Assembly (NCBI RefSeq): GCF_021369635.1
Contig: NZ_JAJNBZ010000027.1
Coordinates: 1-64,000, forward strand
Direction of reading: 5' to 3'
Origin: Paenibacillus profundus
GTDB lineage: Bacteria > Bacillota > Bacilli > Paenibacillales > Paenibacillaceae
Length of the DNA stretch: 64,000 nt
Shown piece after piece: positions 35,558 through 44,358 of the stretch. A program made the position numbers and the translations under genes. The stretch's first letter is position 1, and every line of letters begins with the position of its first letter. Below the pieces are notes generated by a model that was given only the letters and a program-made list of their open reading frames with translations, was not told the origin of the DNA and searched no databases.

Positions 35558-35585
35558 TTGCCAACGCGATTGTTTATGCTATAAT
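35558..35585 (+). promoter_or_regulatory. Promoter of the cobalamin-riboswitch RNA
   Basis: TTGCCA (35558-35563) and a perfect TATAAT (35580-35585) with 16 bases between. Transcription would begin just before the cobalamin aptamer. Confidence 0.6.
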
Positions 35586-35617
35586 AATGTCGAATGGACG
35601 CCCATTCACGTCATACA

Positions 35618-35805
35618 CAATAGAAAAAGTTATAGGCAATGGAAGTTTGGTGCAAATCCAACGCGGTCCCGCCACTGTGATAGATCGAATGCTCGGTCTT
35701 AAGTCAGGTCGTTTGCCTAGTAACTTTGTCTGACCAGTCATTTCGAGGCGAAAGTGGCTGGTTTACAAGTCTAGTGACGTTTACCGCCTTGCTAGGCTTT
35801 TTTTT
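35618..35805 (+). ncRNA. Cobalamin riboswitch with terminator
   Basis: The aptamer core contains GGTGCAAATCC, CGGTCCCGCCACTGTGATAG (the B12 box GCCACTG) and the closing AGTCAGG...GCCT. Downstream AAGTCTAG (35767-35774) pairs with CTAGGCTT (35792-35799) and runs into eight T, a terminator. An ANTAR-binding hairpin pair follows, so B12 should decide whether the RNA is short or extends into that site. Confidence 0.92.
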
Positions 35806-35895
35806 CGTTGCAAGAGGGCTGCCGACGCTGCTGTCGGCAAGGCCGGGTGGTCGCCGCCGAACACGTACAATGAGGTATGGCTAAGCAAACGGGAG

Positions 35896-35948
35896 GTTCT
35901 TCAATGCCGAAGAACAGATGCACAGTGAGGTGCATGTCCCTTTTTTTT
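35896..35948 (+). ncRNA. EutX/Rli55-like EutV-binding element (dual hexaloop)
   Basis: Hairpin P1: GTTCTTC-AATGCC-GAAGAAC (35896-35915). Hairpin P2: ATGCAC-AGTGAG-GTGCAT (35918-35935). Both loops are six bases with A at position 1 and G at 4, the ANTAR signature. An eight-T run follows at 35941-35948. In Enterococcus and Listeria a riboswitch-controlled RNA of this design sequesters EutV when B12 is absent; this appears to be the counterpart. Confidence 0.82.
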
Positions 35949-35992
35949 CACCATCTGCCGCTCACGTGCGGATAACGGCTGCCAAGATCCGG

Positions 35993-36022
35993 TTGACGAG
36001 TATCCGGATAACGGTGTAAAGT
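35993..36022 (+). promoter_or_regulatory. Possible promoter of eutG
   Basis: TTGACG (35993-35998) and TAAAGT (36017-36022) with an 18-base spacer precede the second ANTAR element. Confidence 0.45.
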
Positions 36023-36050
36023 GGTGGTAGACAATTGAATGATTGCGAGT

Positions 36051-36127
36051 TGCACAATGGCGTGCACCATATATCATAAGCAAAGAGGCTTTTAAAGGAA
36101 TCCGTTCTTTTAAAGGTCTCTTTTTTT
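36051..36127 (+). promoter_or_regulatory. EutV antitermination site before eutG
   Basis: P1: TGCAC-AATGGC-GTGCA (36051-36066). P2: AAGC-AAAGAG-GCTT (36078-36091). Both loops have A1 and G4. The 3' arm of P2 also pairs with downstream TTTAAAGGTCTC to form a terminator ending in seven T (36121-36127), so EutV binding and termination are mutually exclusive. Confidence 0.85.
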
Positions 36128-36158
36128 GTTGCCAATTACTTCCTTGGAGGTGCCTTAC

Positions 36159-37301
36159 ATGGACAAAATTTCTATGAAAACCGACATTTATATGGGACAA
36201 GGCGCGCTGGATCGCCTGACGGAATGGCGGAATAAGCGGATCTTCATCGTCACAGACCCGTTCATGGTCAAGTCGGGGATGATTAACATGCTGTTTGAAC
36301 GGCTGCATGAAAGCAACGAACAATACATTTTCAGCAATATTGTTCCCGATCCTCCGGTCGAAGTCGTGACAGAGGGCGTGGAAGCGCTCGGAGCGTTCCA
36401 GGCCGATCTTATGATTGCGATTGGCGGCGGTTCCGCGATCGATGCGGCCAAGGCGATGAAGATTTTCGCTCAGAAAATCTTGGACCAGCGCGATATGCCG
36501 TTCGTGGCGATTCCGACAACGAGCGGAACGGGCTCGGAAGTCACGTCGTTCTCCGTCATCAGCGACAAGAAGAAGAACATCAAATACCCGCTGGTGTCCG
36601 ATGACATGCTGCCACAAGAAGCCATCTTGGACCCAGAATTAGTCAAGAGCGTGCCGGACTTCATTACCGCCGATACGGGAATGGACGTGCTGACCCACGC
36701 GATCGAAGCGTATGTATCCACCAAAGCGAACGATATTTCCGATGCTTTGGCAGAGAAGGCGATCAAGCTGGTTTTTGCGTATTTGCCGAGAGCCTACAAG
36801 GACGGGAACGACCTTGAGGCGCGCGAGAAAATGCATAATGCCTCTTGCCTGGCGGGTATGGCGTTCAATATTGCGTCGCTCGGGCTTAACCATGGCATCG
36901 CGCATGTGGCCGGAGCCAAATTCAAGATTGCGCACGGACGCATGAATTCGCTGCTATTGCCGTATGTGATTGAATTCAATGCCGATTACAAGCCGGGTTA
37001 CGGCAAAGAGGAGAGCAATGCGGCGGCGGCCAGATACGCCGAAATCTCCAAGAGCTTGGGGCTGCAGGCTTCCAATGCGAAGAGCGGCGTTCGCAGTCTG
37101 GTGCAGGCGATCAAGCAGCTGCAGAAGCAATTGCGCATGCCGCAGACGCTGCGGGACTGCAACGTGGAACTAGGCACGCTGAAAGAGATGAGCGCGGCGA
37201 TTGCCGAGGGTGCGCTGCAAGACGGATGCACGGCCACGAATCCGCGTGTTCCTGCCGCATCCGACGTCGTTGAAATTTTGAACAAAATGTTTCAATCTTG
37301 A
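36159..37301 (+). CDS. eutG: Iron-dependent alcohol dehydrogenase EutG
   Basis: A 380-residue iron-containing (group III) alcohol dehydrogenase. NAD-binding 'IAIGGGSAIDAAKAM' is near 95; 'IPTTSGTGSEVTSFSVI' follows, and metal ligands are probably the His residues of 'LTHAIEAYVS', 'GLNHGIAHV' and nearby. It reduces acetaldehyde to ethanol and regenerates NAD+ in ethanolamine metabolism. I choose ATG 36159 because GGAGGTG lies 7 bases before it. It is first in the locus and sits behind its own EutV-controlled terminator. Confidence 0.88.
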   Translation: MDKISMKTDIYMGQGALDRLTEWRNKRIFIVTDPFMVKSGMINMLFERLHESNEQYIFSNIVPDPPVEVVTEGVEALGAFQADLMIAIGGGSAIDAAKAMKIFAQKILDQRDMPFVAIPTTSGTGSEVTSFSVISDKKKNIKYPLVSDDMLPQEAILDPELVKSVPDFITADTGMDVLTHAIEAYVSTKANDISDALAEKAIKLVFAYLPRAYKDGNDLEAREKMHNASCLAGMAFNIASLGLNHGIAHVAGAKFKIAHGRMNSLLLPYVIEFNADYKPGYGKEESNAAAARYAEISKSLGLQASNAKSGVRSLVQAIKQLQKQLRMPQTLRDCNVELGTLKEMSAAIAEGALQDGCTATNPRVPAASDVVEILNKMFQS

Positions 37302-37330
37302 ATAGCAATTAAATTCCAGCCGTAATGATG

Positions 37331-37359
37331 TTGACAACGTTTGCAGGTTAAAATATAGT
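37331..37359 (+). promoter_or_regulatory. Promoter of the eutS operon
   Basis: TTGACA (37331-37336) and TATAGT (37354-37359) with a 17-base spacer lie directly before the third ANTAR hairpin pair. Confidence 0.7.
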
Positions 37360-37365
37360 AAAAGT

Positions 37366-37453
37366 AACACAAAGGCGTGTTGCATACAAATAAAAGCGAA
37401 GAGGCTTCTTAAAAATTCCGTGTGAACTTTTTAAGGGGTCTTTATGTTTTTTT
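37366..37453 (+). promoter_or_regulatory. EutV antitermination site before eutS
   Basis: P1: AACAC-AAAGGC-GTGTT (37366-37381). P2: AAGC-GAAGAG-GCTT (37394-37407); its loop begins with G instead of A, a departure from the consensus. A competing stem of CTTCTTAAAAA with TTTTTAAGGGG leads into a T-rich run to 37453. Confidence 0.75.
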
Positions 37454-37494
37454 ACGGCTATTTCACGGTTTTTTACATGAGATGGGATGAGGGT

Positions 37495-37851
37495 ATGGAC
37501 CAACAACACAACGAAAAACAACGCGTCATTCAGGAGTACGTACCTGGGAAACAGGTCACGCTGGCTCATATTATCGCGAATCCTAACCCGGATATTTACA
37601 AGAAGCTGGGCTTGGGAACCGAGGCGAAGGATGCCATCGGCATTATGACTATTACGCCAAGCGAAGCTTCCATTATTGCGGCGGACATCGCGACCAAGGC
37701 GGCTGGCGTGCAGATCGGCTTCGTCGATCGCTTCAGCGGGTCGCTCGTTATTACGGGCGATGTATCCTCCGTGGATTCCGCCGTGAGTGAAGTGCTGCTT
37801 GGCTTGCAGAACATTCTCGGCTTCTCGGGTGCGAAGATTACGAGAACGTAG
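37495..37851 (+). CDS. eutS: Microcompartment shell protein EutS
   Basis: A 118-residue single BMC-domain protein of the circularly permuted EutS type: '[20 protein letters not shown]' at the N-terminus, then '[20 protein letters not shown]' and '[19 protein letters not shown]'. EutS hexamers are bent and help shape the shell. The start is ambiguous; ATG 37495 matches the family length, while an in-frame ATG at 37477 would add six residues. Confidence 0.88.
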   Translation: MDQQHNEKQRVIQEYVPGKQVTLAHIIANPNPDIYKKLGLGTEAKDAIGIMTITPSEASIIAADIATKAAGVQIGFVDRFSGSLVITGDVSSVDSAVSEVLLGLQNILGFSGAKITRT

Positions 37852-37861
37852 GGGAAGCGAC

Positions 37862-38293
37862 ATGAAGAAAATCATATTTGCCGGAAGCACCGGCTCGGGC
37901 AAGACCACGCTGTGCCAACGGCTGCACGGTCAGGAGATTGCCTACAAGAAGACGCAAGCCGTGGAGACTTTCGAGCAAGCGATCGATACGCCGGGGGAAT
38001 GCATCGAGAATCGTTATTTGTACAAGATGCTGCTTGTCTCCAGCGTCGATGCGGATGTCATCGGGCTTGTGCAAGATTGCACGAAGGAAGAAAGCTATTT
38101 TCCGCCGGCCTTTGCGACGGTATTCGCCAAGCCGGTGATTGGAATTGTGACCAAGGTGGAGCTGGCCCGGGCGGATGAGGATATCACGCAAGCGAGAGCT
38201 TATCTGCAGGCGGCGGGCGTAGAGCATATTTTCGAGGTTTCGACCATGGAGAACGTGGGAGTGGAAGCGCTTCGGGCTTATTTGGAGGCGTAG
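37862..38293 (+). CDS. eutP: EutP/PduV-family small GTP-binding protein
   Basis: A 143-residue P-loop protein with Walker A 'GSTGSGKTT' at 8-16, 'DTPGE' at about 42 and the nucleotide specificity motif 'TKVELARAD'. EutP proteins bind or hydrolyse nucleotide, and some have acetate kinase activity; their exact role in the microcompartment is unsettled. It starts 11 bases after eutS with AGGGGAAG upstream. Confidence 0.88.
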   Translation: MKKIIFAGSTGSGKTTLCQRLHGQEIAYKKTQAVETFEQAIDTPGECIENRYLYKMLLVSSVDADVIGLVQDCTKEESYFPPAFATVFAKPVIGIVTKVELARADEDITQARAYLQAAGVEHIFEVSTMENVGVEALRAYLEA

Positions 38294-38364
38294 GCGACTT
38301 TATCATTCGATAGAGGATTCGCAAGATACAAGCAAATATCGGTAGACAATGAGGTGCATGACAC

Positions 38365-38937
38365 ATGAATGGAAAAATTGTAATAGTCGACGACGAACCT
38401 ATTACAAGAATGGATATTCGTGAGATGCTTGAAGAGGCGGACTACAATGTAGTAGGCGAAGCTTCCGATGGCTTTGAGGCCATCGAGTTATGTAAGAAGC
38501 ATCTGCCCGACCTGGTCATCATGGATGTTCAAATGCCAATTTTGGATGGGTTGAAGGCGGGTAAACGAATCATTTCAGAGCAGCTGGCCAGCGGGGTTAT
38601 TCTCTTGACCGCATTCAGCGACAAACAGACGATTGAAAAAGCATCCTCTATCGGTGCGCTTGCTTATCTGGTGAAACCGCTCGACGAAAAGTCGTTCATT
38701 CCCATGGTGGAAGTGACCATTGCCAAAGGCAAGGAAATACGCAAGCTGGAGCAGAATCTATCGAAGCTGTCCCAGAAGATGGAAGAGCGGAAAGCGGTCG
38801 AAAAGGCGAAAGGGATTTTGATGAAGGAAAACGGCTGCACCGAAGAGGAAGCCTATCAAACCCTACGCAAACTTAGCATGGATCGACGGTGTCCGATGAT
38901 AGAAATCGCAACAACCATCGTCATTTCCTATGATTGA
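38365..38937 (+). CDS. eutV: ANTAR antiterminator response regulator EutV
   Basis: A 190-residue RNA-binding response regulator. The receiver domain has D10-D11-E12-like residues in 'IVDDEP' and the phosphoacceptor in 'LVIMDVQMP' (near 54). A coiled linker leads to a C-terminal ANTAR domain (about 130-190: 'VEKAKGILMKENGCTEEEA' then 'LRKLSMDRRCPM'). When phosphorylated by EutW it should bind the dual hexaloops at 36.05, 37.37 and 40.36 kb and prevent termination. GAGGTG precedes the ATG. Its stop overlaps the eutW start. Confidence 0.92.
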   Translation: MNGKIVIVDDEPITRMDIREMLEEADYNVVGEASDGFEAIELCKKHLPDLVIMDVQMPILDGLKAGKRIISEQLASGVILLTAFSDKQTIEKASSIGALAYLVKPLDEKSFIPMVEVTIAKGKEIRKLEQNLSKLSQKMEERKAVEKAKGILMKENGCTEEEAYQTLRKLSMDRRCPMIEIATTIVISYD

Positions 38938-40354
38938 TTTCAAAGAACAGATTGTGCGGTTGTGCAATCGGCATACGGGACTGGCGGACACGGATATCGT
39001 GCGGCTGACCGAGATAGCCGAGTCATTCGAAATGTCCGAGGTGCCGGATGATGTGTTCATCGACGTTCTGTCCAGCGTGGCGAATGAGGCGATTGTGGTG
39101 TACCACCGCCGTCCGGGTAACGGCAAATCGCTGTACCGGCGTCCGGTTGCGGGCGAGAAGGCGCTGCGCGAGAACGAACCAGGCGTCTTGAGAACGTTGG
39201 AAACCGGAATTATGTCACAGGGACTCGTTGCCAATACGCAGGAAAATCATCTGGTCAGGCAAACGGTATATCCGATCAAAAATCATGAGGGCGTCATTGC
39301 GGTCGTCATCTATGAAAAAGATGTGAGCGACAATATTCAAGCCCACTTCAATGTGACGGGGACGCAATACGAAGATGGTGAAATGTCTTCGATGTTGACC
39401 GCCATGCTGCGGTTCAAGGACTCGATCATCAATCAGCTGGAGGATGCCGTTCTCGTGTTCAACAAGCACGGATTTTTGAAGCTGAAAAATAAGAAGGCAG
39501 ACGCGTACTATCGTCAGCTTGGTTATTTGGAGGATATTCAGGGCTTGCATTATGACAATCTATCGCTGGATCAGACGGTCTTCTCCGACGTGATGAAGGA
39601 GCACTCCACGTCCCCTTCCTGTCCATTGACGACAGATGTGAAGGTGGCCGGTCGCTATTATCAGGTGAAACGTCTGTTTATTGCGGAGCGGGATCTTTGC
39701 ATAGGCGTCATCTTGCACGATGTGACGGAAATCAAGGACAAGGAAGCGGAGATTGTCTCCAAATCGGTGGCCATTCGCGAGATTCACCACCGGGTGAAAA
39801 ACAATTTGCAGACCGTGGCGTCTCTGCTCCGTATTCAGGCGCGGCAATGTGAAAGCCCGGAAGCCAAAAAATGCTTGAACGAAAGTGTCAGCCGGGTGCT
39901 GGCTATCGCGGCGACCCACGAACTGTTGTCCACGGAGATCGAAGCGCAGGTAGAACTACTTGACGTCATTCGGCTCATCGCTTCGAATATTCAACGCTGC
40001 TTTGTCGATTGCAAAAATGTCAATATCGAGATAGCGGCTACGCAGAGCATCTGCTTGGACAGCGATCGCACCGTCGCGATTGCGCTGATTGTAAGCGAGC
40101 TGCTGCATAATAGCTATGAGCATGCTTTTGGAGATTGCACGGACGGCACGATTACGGTGAATGCGCAGCTGGAAGGCGGATTGGTCACCGTGGAAGTGGT
40201 GGATGACGGAGTCGGATTTTCCGTTGAAGACGGTTCGCACAAAAGCTTGGGCTTGTCCATCGTCCGCAGCTATGTGAAGGACAAGCTGAAAGGCAAGCTT
40301 GCCATTGCGTCCAGTTGTGATGGCACGACCGTTGCGTTTACCTTCAAAAAATAA
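38930..40354 (+). CDS. eutW: Ethanolamine-sensing histidine kinase EutW
   Basis: A 474-residue soluble kinase without membrane helices. The N-terminal sensor covers about 1-280 (H_kinase_N and PAS-like parts). The phosphoacceptor is in 'IREIHHRVKNNLQTVASLLR', the HisKA_2 type, with 'ALIVSELLHNSYEHAFG' and 'DDGVGF...LGLSIVRSYV' of the ATPase domain following. It overlaps eutV by eight bases. It would autophosphorylate in response to ethanolamine and activate EutV. Confidence 0.92.
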   Translation: MIDFKEQIVRLCNRHTGLADTDIVRLTEIAESFEMSEVPDDVFIDVLSSVANEAIVVYHRRPGNGKSLYRRPVAGEKALRENEPGVLRTLETGIMSQGLVANTQENHLVRQTVYPIKNHEGVIAVVIYEKDVSDNIQAHFNVTGTQYEDGEMSSMLTAMLRFKDSIINQLEDAVLVFNKHGFLKLKNKKADAYYRQLGYLEDIQGLHYDNLSLDQTVFSDVMKEHSTSPSCPLTTDVKVAGRYYQVKRLFIAERDLCIGVILHDVTEIKDKEAEIVSKSVAIREIHHRVKNNLQTVASLLRIQARQCESPEAKKCLNESVSRVLAIAATHELLSTEIEAQVELLDVIRLIASNIQRCFVDCKNVNIEIAATQSICLDSDRTVAIALIVSELLHNSYEHAFGDCTDGTITVNAQLEGGLVTVEVVDDGVGFSVEDGSHKSLGLSIVRSYVKDKLKGKLAIASSCDGTTVAFTFKK

Positions 40355-40363
40355 ATAATCGGG

Positions 40364-40448
40364 CTACAAGGATGTAGTTCTGTAAGCAATGAGGCTTAAG
40401 GTTAACAATTCCCGCCAATCGGGGGGGGATATAACTTTAAGCCTTTTT
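40364..40448 (+). promoter_or_regulatory. EutV antitermination site before eutA
   Basis: P1: CTAC-AAGGAT-GTAG (40364-40377). P2: TAAGC-AATGAG-GCTTA (40383-40398). Both loops have A1 and G4. GGCTTAAGGTTA competes by pairing with TAACTTTAAGCC and a five-T run (40444-40448) to form the terminator. Confidence 0.88.
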
Positions 40449-40488
40449 GCGTGCATATATGTGGTATCAAGCGATGGGGGTGAAAGAA

Positions 40489-41919
40489 GTGAACGAGCAA
40501 TTGCTAAGCGTTGGCATTGATATGGGAACCTCGACGACCCAACTCGTGCTGTCGAAGCTGCATATTCAGAACCTGGCATCGTCCTTTTCGGTGCCCCGCT
40601 TGGTCATTACGGACAAAGAAGTGGTTTACAGGAGCGATATCTGCTTTACGCCCGTGCTTGCGGACAACCGGATTGATGCAGGGCAAATCCAGACGTTCGT
40701 GCAGGAGCAGTACCGGAAAGCCGGCATCCGTAAAGAAGAGATCCAGACTGGAGCCGTCATTATTACAGGCGAGACGGCCCGCAAGGAAAACGCCAATGAA
40801 GTGCTGCTGTCGTTAAGCGGATTTGCCGGAGACTTCGTGGTCGCTACCGCAGGCCCGGATCTGGAAAGCATCATTGCCGCCAAAGGCGCGGGCGCCCATA
40901 CGTACTCCAAAGAGCATTCCACTTCCATCGTCAATATCGACATTGGCGGCGGCACCAGCAATCTGGCGCTGTTCGCCGATGGCGAGCTGCTGGATACGGG
41001 ATGTCTGGACATCGGAGGCCGTCTGATCAAAGTCGACCGGGGGACGCACGAGATTACCTATATCGCGCCGAAGATCAAGCAGCTCGCGGAGCGAAGAGGA
41101 TTTCAACTGGCCCTTGGGCAGCAGGCAACGCCAGCCGATCTGGAGCCGATCATCGGGGAGATGGTGAAGCTGCTCGAAGAAAGCGTCGGCCTCCGGCCGC
41201 CAGGTGATTTCTACGATACCATTGTCACGAACAAAGGATTGAAGCTGGATCGGACCATTCCGTGCATATCCTTCTCCGGAGGGGTGGCCGACTACATTTA
41301 CCAAGAAGCGGCGGGCGATGTGTTCCAGTATGGAGATATCGGGATATTGCTGGGAAGAGCGATTGCCGCCTCCTCGTTGACGCAGCGGATGACGGTGGCG
41401 CTATCAGCCGAGACCATCCGGGCCACTGTCGTGGGGGCCGGTTCCCATACGACCGAGATCAGCGGAAGCACGATCACCTATACGGAAGAGAGCTTTCCGA
41501 TCAAAAACATTCCGATTCTGAAGCTCGCAGCGGCGGATGAATCGGGGAGCGACGAGGTGCTGGCGCGGGCCATCGCCGACAAATTGAATTGGTTCAAACT
41601 GAACAATGATTTGCAGCGGGTCGCGATCGCATTGGAAGGGAAGAAGAGTCCTAGCTTCCAAGAGGTACAGAAATATGCCCAAGGGTTGTACAAAGGGATG
41701 TCGGAGCTGCTGGAGCGAGAGTATCCGCTTATCGTGATTGTCCATCACGATATGGCGAAGGTGCTGGGACAGACGCTATATGCCTTGCTTGGCTACAAGA
41801 AGGATGTCGTCTGCATCGACAGCGTGCAAGTCGACAACGGCGACTATATCGACATCGGCAAGCCGATTGCGGAAGGCAAGGTATTGCCCGTCGTCATTAA
41901 AACGCTCGTGTTTAACTAA
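40489..41919 (+). CDS. eutA: Ethanolamine ammonia-lyase reactivase EutA
   Basis: A 476-residue actin/Hsp70-fold ATPase-like protein that removes inactivated cobalamin from EutBC. The nucleotide-binding motif 'SVGIDMGTSTTQLVLSKL' lies at the N-terminus and 'VNIDIGGGTSNLALF' near 148, with 'FSGGVADYIY' further on. I choose GTG 40489, with GGGGGTGA about 5 bases upstream. A sequence of three 20-bp repeats separates it from eutB. Confidence 0.88.
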   Translation: MNEQLLSVGIDMGTSTTQLVLSKLHIQNLASSFSVPRLVITDKEVVYRSDICFTPVLADNRIDAGQIQTFVQEQYRKAGIRKEEIQTGAVIITGETARKENANEVLLSLSGFAGDFVVATAGPDLESIIAAKGAGAHTYSKEHSTSIVNIDIGGGTSNLALFADGELLDTGCLDIGGRLIKVDRGTHEITYIAPKIKQLAERRGFQLALGQQATPADLEPIIGEMVKLLEESVGLRPPGDFYDTIVTNKGLKLDRTIPCISFSGGVADYIYQEAAGDVFQYGDIGILLGRAIAASSLTQRMTVALSAETIRATVVGAGSHTTEISGSTITYTEESFPIKNIPILKLAAADESGSDEVLARAIADKLNWFKLNNDLQRVAIALEGKKSPSFQEVQKYAQGLYKGMSELLEREYPLIVIVHHDMAKVLGQTLYALLGYKKDVVCIDSVQVDNGDYIDIGKPIAEGKVLPVVIKTLVFN

Positions 41920-41920
41920 T

Positions 41921-41980
41921 TAAAGGTTGAACATGAACTAAAATATTGAACATGCACTAATAAAGGTTGTTCATGAACAA
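41921..41980 (+). repeat. Three tandem 20-bp imperfect repeats before eutB
   Basis: Units 41921-41940, 41941-41960 and 41961-41980 each carry a TTGAACATG/TTGTTCATG core; the last contains the palindrome GTTCATGAAC. They lie between the eutA stop and the eutB ribosome site. Role unknown; a protein-binding site or mRNA structure is possible. Confidence 0.6.
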
Positions 41981-42010
41981 ATCGAGTTGCATTTGGAAGG
42001 AGGAGCTTTT

Positions 42011-43375
42011 GTGATTTTAAAAACTAAGCTGTTTGGCCGAGTTTATCAATTCAGCAGCCTAATGGAAGTCATGGCAAAAGCAAACGAGGAAAAATCAGGG
42101 GATATGCTGGCCGGACTGGGGGCTACTTCGTCGGAAGAACGCGTGGCGGCCAAAGTGGTACTGTCCCAAATCAAAATGTCAGACTTGCGCGACAATCCGG
42201 CGGTTCCCTATGAGGTGGATGAGGTTACCCGCATTATTCAGGATGGGGTAAATGAGCGCATCTACAGTGAGATTCAGAACTGGACGGTTGAGGAGCTGCG
42301 GGAGTGGATCTTGAACGAGAACACAACCGAAGCCGACATCAAGCGCGTGTCCCGCGGTCTGACAGCCGAAATGATTGCTGCGGTTGCCAAGATCATGTCC
42401 AACCTTGACCTGATGTACGGGGCGAAGAAGATTCGCATTACGGCTACTGCCAACACGACGATCGGCCGTCCGGGCACTTTGTCAGCACGTTTGCAGCCGA
42501 ATCACCCAACCGATGATCCAGATGGCATTATGGCTTCCCTTATGGAAGGCTTGACCTTCGGTATCGGGGACGCCGTACTTGGTCTCAATCCGGTTGATGA
42601 TTCCGTAGAAAGCGTAACGCGCGTTCTGAAGCGGTTCGAGGAGTTCCGCCAAAAGTGGGAAATTCCAACGCAAACTTGCGTACTGGCCCATGTTACGACT
42701 CAAATGGAAGCCGTTAAACGCGGCGCTCCGACAGGACTCATCTTTCAATCGATCGCAGGTTCGGAAAAAGGCAATGCAGCGTTCGGCTTCAATGCCGCCA
42801 CGATTGAGGAAGCGCAGCAGCTCGTGCTGCGGCACGGACAGGTGGCAGGCCCGGATGTGATGTATTTCGAAACAGGCCAAGGCTCGGAGTTATCTTCCGA
42901 AGCCCATCACGGGATCGACCAAGTGACGATGGAAGCGCGCTGTTACGGCTTTGCGAAGAAATACAACCCGTTCCTCGTCAATACCGTTGTTGGATTCATT
43001 GGTCCAGAGTATTTGTACGATGCGAAGCAAGTGGTTCGCGCCGGCCTAGAAGATCACTTCATGGGCAAGCTGACGGGCATTTCCATGGGATGCGACGCCT
43101 GCTACACGAACCATATGAAGGCCGATCAGAACGACTTGGAAAATCTGGCGGTTCTGCTATCTGTGGCAGGCTGCAACTTCTTCATGGGCATCCCGCACGG
43201 CGACGATGTCATGCTGAACTATCAAACTACCGGTTATCACGAAACCGCGACGCTGCGTGAATTGTTGGGCCTGCGTCCGATTCGGGAGTTCGAACAATGG
43301 ATGGAGAAGATGGGCTTCATTGAAAATGGCAAGCTGACCAAAAAAGCCGGGGACGCATCTGTGTTTCTCAAGTAG
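42011..43375 (+). CDS. eutB: Ethanolamine ammonia-lyase large subunit EutB
   Basis: A 454-residue TIM-barrel catalytic subunit that, with EutC and adenosylcobalamin, splits ethanolamine into acetaldehyde and ammonia. Typical segments include 'MAKANEEKSGDMLAGLGA', 'TANTTIGRPGTLSARLQPNH', 'YFETGQGSELSSEAHHG' and 'GCDACYTNHMKADQNDLEN'. I choose GTG 42011, five bases after AAGGAGGAG. All conserved stretches are intact. Confidence 0.95.
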   Translation: MILKTKLFGRVYQFSSLMEVMAKANEEKSGDMLAGLGATSSEERVAAKVVLSQIKMSDLRDNPAVPYEVDEVTRIIQDGVNERIYSEIQNWTVEELREWILNENTTEADIKRVSRGLTAEMIAAVAKIMSNLDLMYGAKKIRITATANTTIGRPGTLSARLQPNHPTDDPDGIMASLMEGLTFGIGDAVLGLNPVDDSVESVTRVLKRFEEFRQKWEIPTQTCVLAHVTTQMEAVKRGAPTGLIFQSIAGSEKGNAAFGFNAATIEEAQQLVLRHGQVAGPDVMYFETGQGSELSSEAHHGIDQVTMEARCYGFAKKYNPFLVNTVVGFIGPEYLYDAKQVVRAGLEDHFMGKLTGISMGCDACYTNHMKADQNDLENLAVLLSVAGCNFFMGIPHGDDVMLNYQTTGYHETATLRELLGLRPIREFEQWMEKMGFIENGKLTKKAGDASVFLK

Positions 43376-43393
43376 GGGAAGGAGGAAACTCTC

Positions 43394-44353
43394 ATGAACG
43401 AAAAAGATCTGAAATCGATGATTGAATCGATTTTGAACGAGATGGTAGGAAACAAGGCGGAGCAAGAAACAGTAGCAGCGAAGCCTGCGCAAACTGAGGC
43501 AACTGAGGCGCCTGTCGTGCAAGCTAAGGCGCCGAACGTAGGTGGGCTTGTACAGGCAAGCATGCCAGTGGAAGAGCAAGCGGACGATGGTGAATGTCTG
43601 GATGATATTACGGAGATCGACCTTCGCAAGCTGCTGCTCGTTCCCGATCCAGAGGATCGTGAAGGGTATATGAAAATGAAGGAGAAAACACCGGCCCGCC
43701 TTGGCGTGTGGCGTGCAGGTCCGCGGTACAAGACGATTACATCGCTGCGATTCCGTGCTGACCATGCTGCTGCTCAGGATGCCGTGTTCTCCTACGTGTC
43801 CGAGGAGTTCGTGAAGGAAATGAACCTTGTACCGATTGCAACGATGTGCCGGGACAAGGACGAATACATTACGCGCCCGGACTTGGGACGTCAATTCTCC
43901 AAGGAGACAATCGAGTCCATCAAGCAGCATACGACCAAGCAGGCCAAAGTACAGATTATGGTTGGGGACGGCTTAAGCTCGGCTGCGATTGAAGCGAATC
44001 TGCGCGATATCGTTCCAGCCATTGCGCAAGGTCTCAAGATGTATGGCTTTGAAGTAGGCAATATATTGTTCGTCAAGCATTGCCGCGTTCCATCGATGGA
44101 CGTGATTGGCGATGTGACAGAGGCAGATGTAGTTTGTCTTTTGGTCGGCGAGCGTCCAGGACTTGTAACGGCAGAATCCATGAGTGCCTACATCGCTTAT
44201 AAACCGACTGTAGGTATGCCTGAGGCGAGACGTACCGTTATCTCCAACATTCACTCAGGCGGTACGCCTGCCGTAGAAGCAGGCGCGCATATTGCTGAGC
44301 TGATCAAGACGATGATTGATCGCAAAGCATCGGGGATTGATTTGAAACTATAG
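43394..44353 (+). CDS. eutC: Ethanolamine ammonia-lyase small subunit EutC
   Basis: A 319-residue small subunit. Residues 1-18 ('[18 protein letters not shown]') form an amphipathic helix of the kind that targets enzymes into microcompartments, followed by an Ala/Glu/Val-rich linker to about 75 that makes it longer than many homologues. The core begins near '[19 protein letters not shown]' and contains the cobalamin-contacting region '[17 protein letters not shown]' and '[19 protein letters not shown]'. Confidence 0.93.
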   Translation: MNEKDLKSMIESILNEMVGNKAEQETVAAKPAQTEATEAPVVQAKAPNVGGLVQASMPVEEQADDGECLDDITEIDLRKLLLVPDPEDREGYMKMKEKTPARLGVWRAGPRYKTITSLRFRADHAAAQDAVFSYVSEEFVKEMNLVPIATMCRDKDEYITRPDLGRQFSKETIESIKQHTTKQAKVQIMVGDGLSSAAIEANLRDIVPAIAQGLKMYGFEVGNILFVKHCRVPSMDVIGDVTEADVVCLLVGERPGLVTAESMSAYIAYKPTVGMPEARRTVISNIHSGGTPAVEAGAHIAELIKTMIDRKASGIDLKL

Positions 44354-44358
44354 AGGTT

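Noticed and set aside
35901-36617. Minus-strand 238-residue ORF at the eutG start
   Set aside because: It overlaps the ANTAR elements and eutG and has shadow-like composition.
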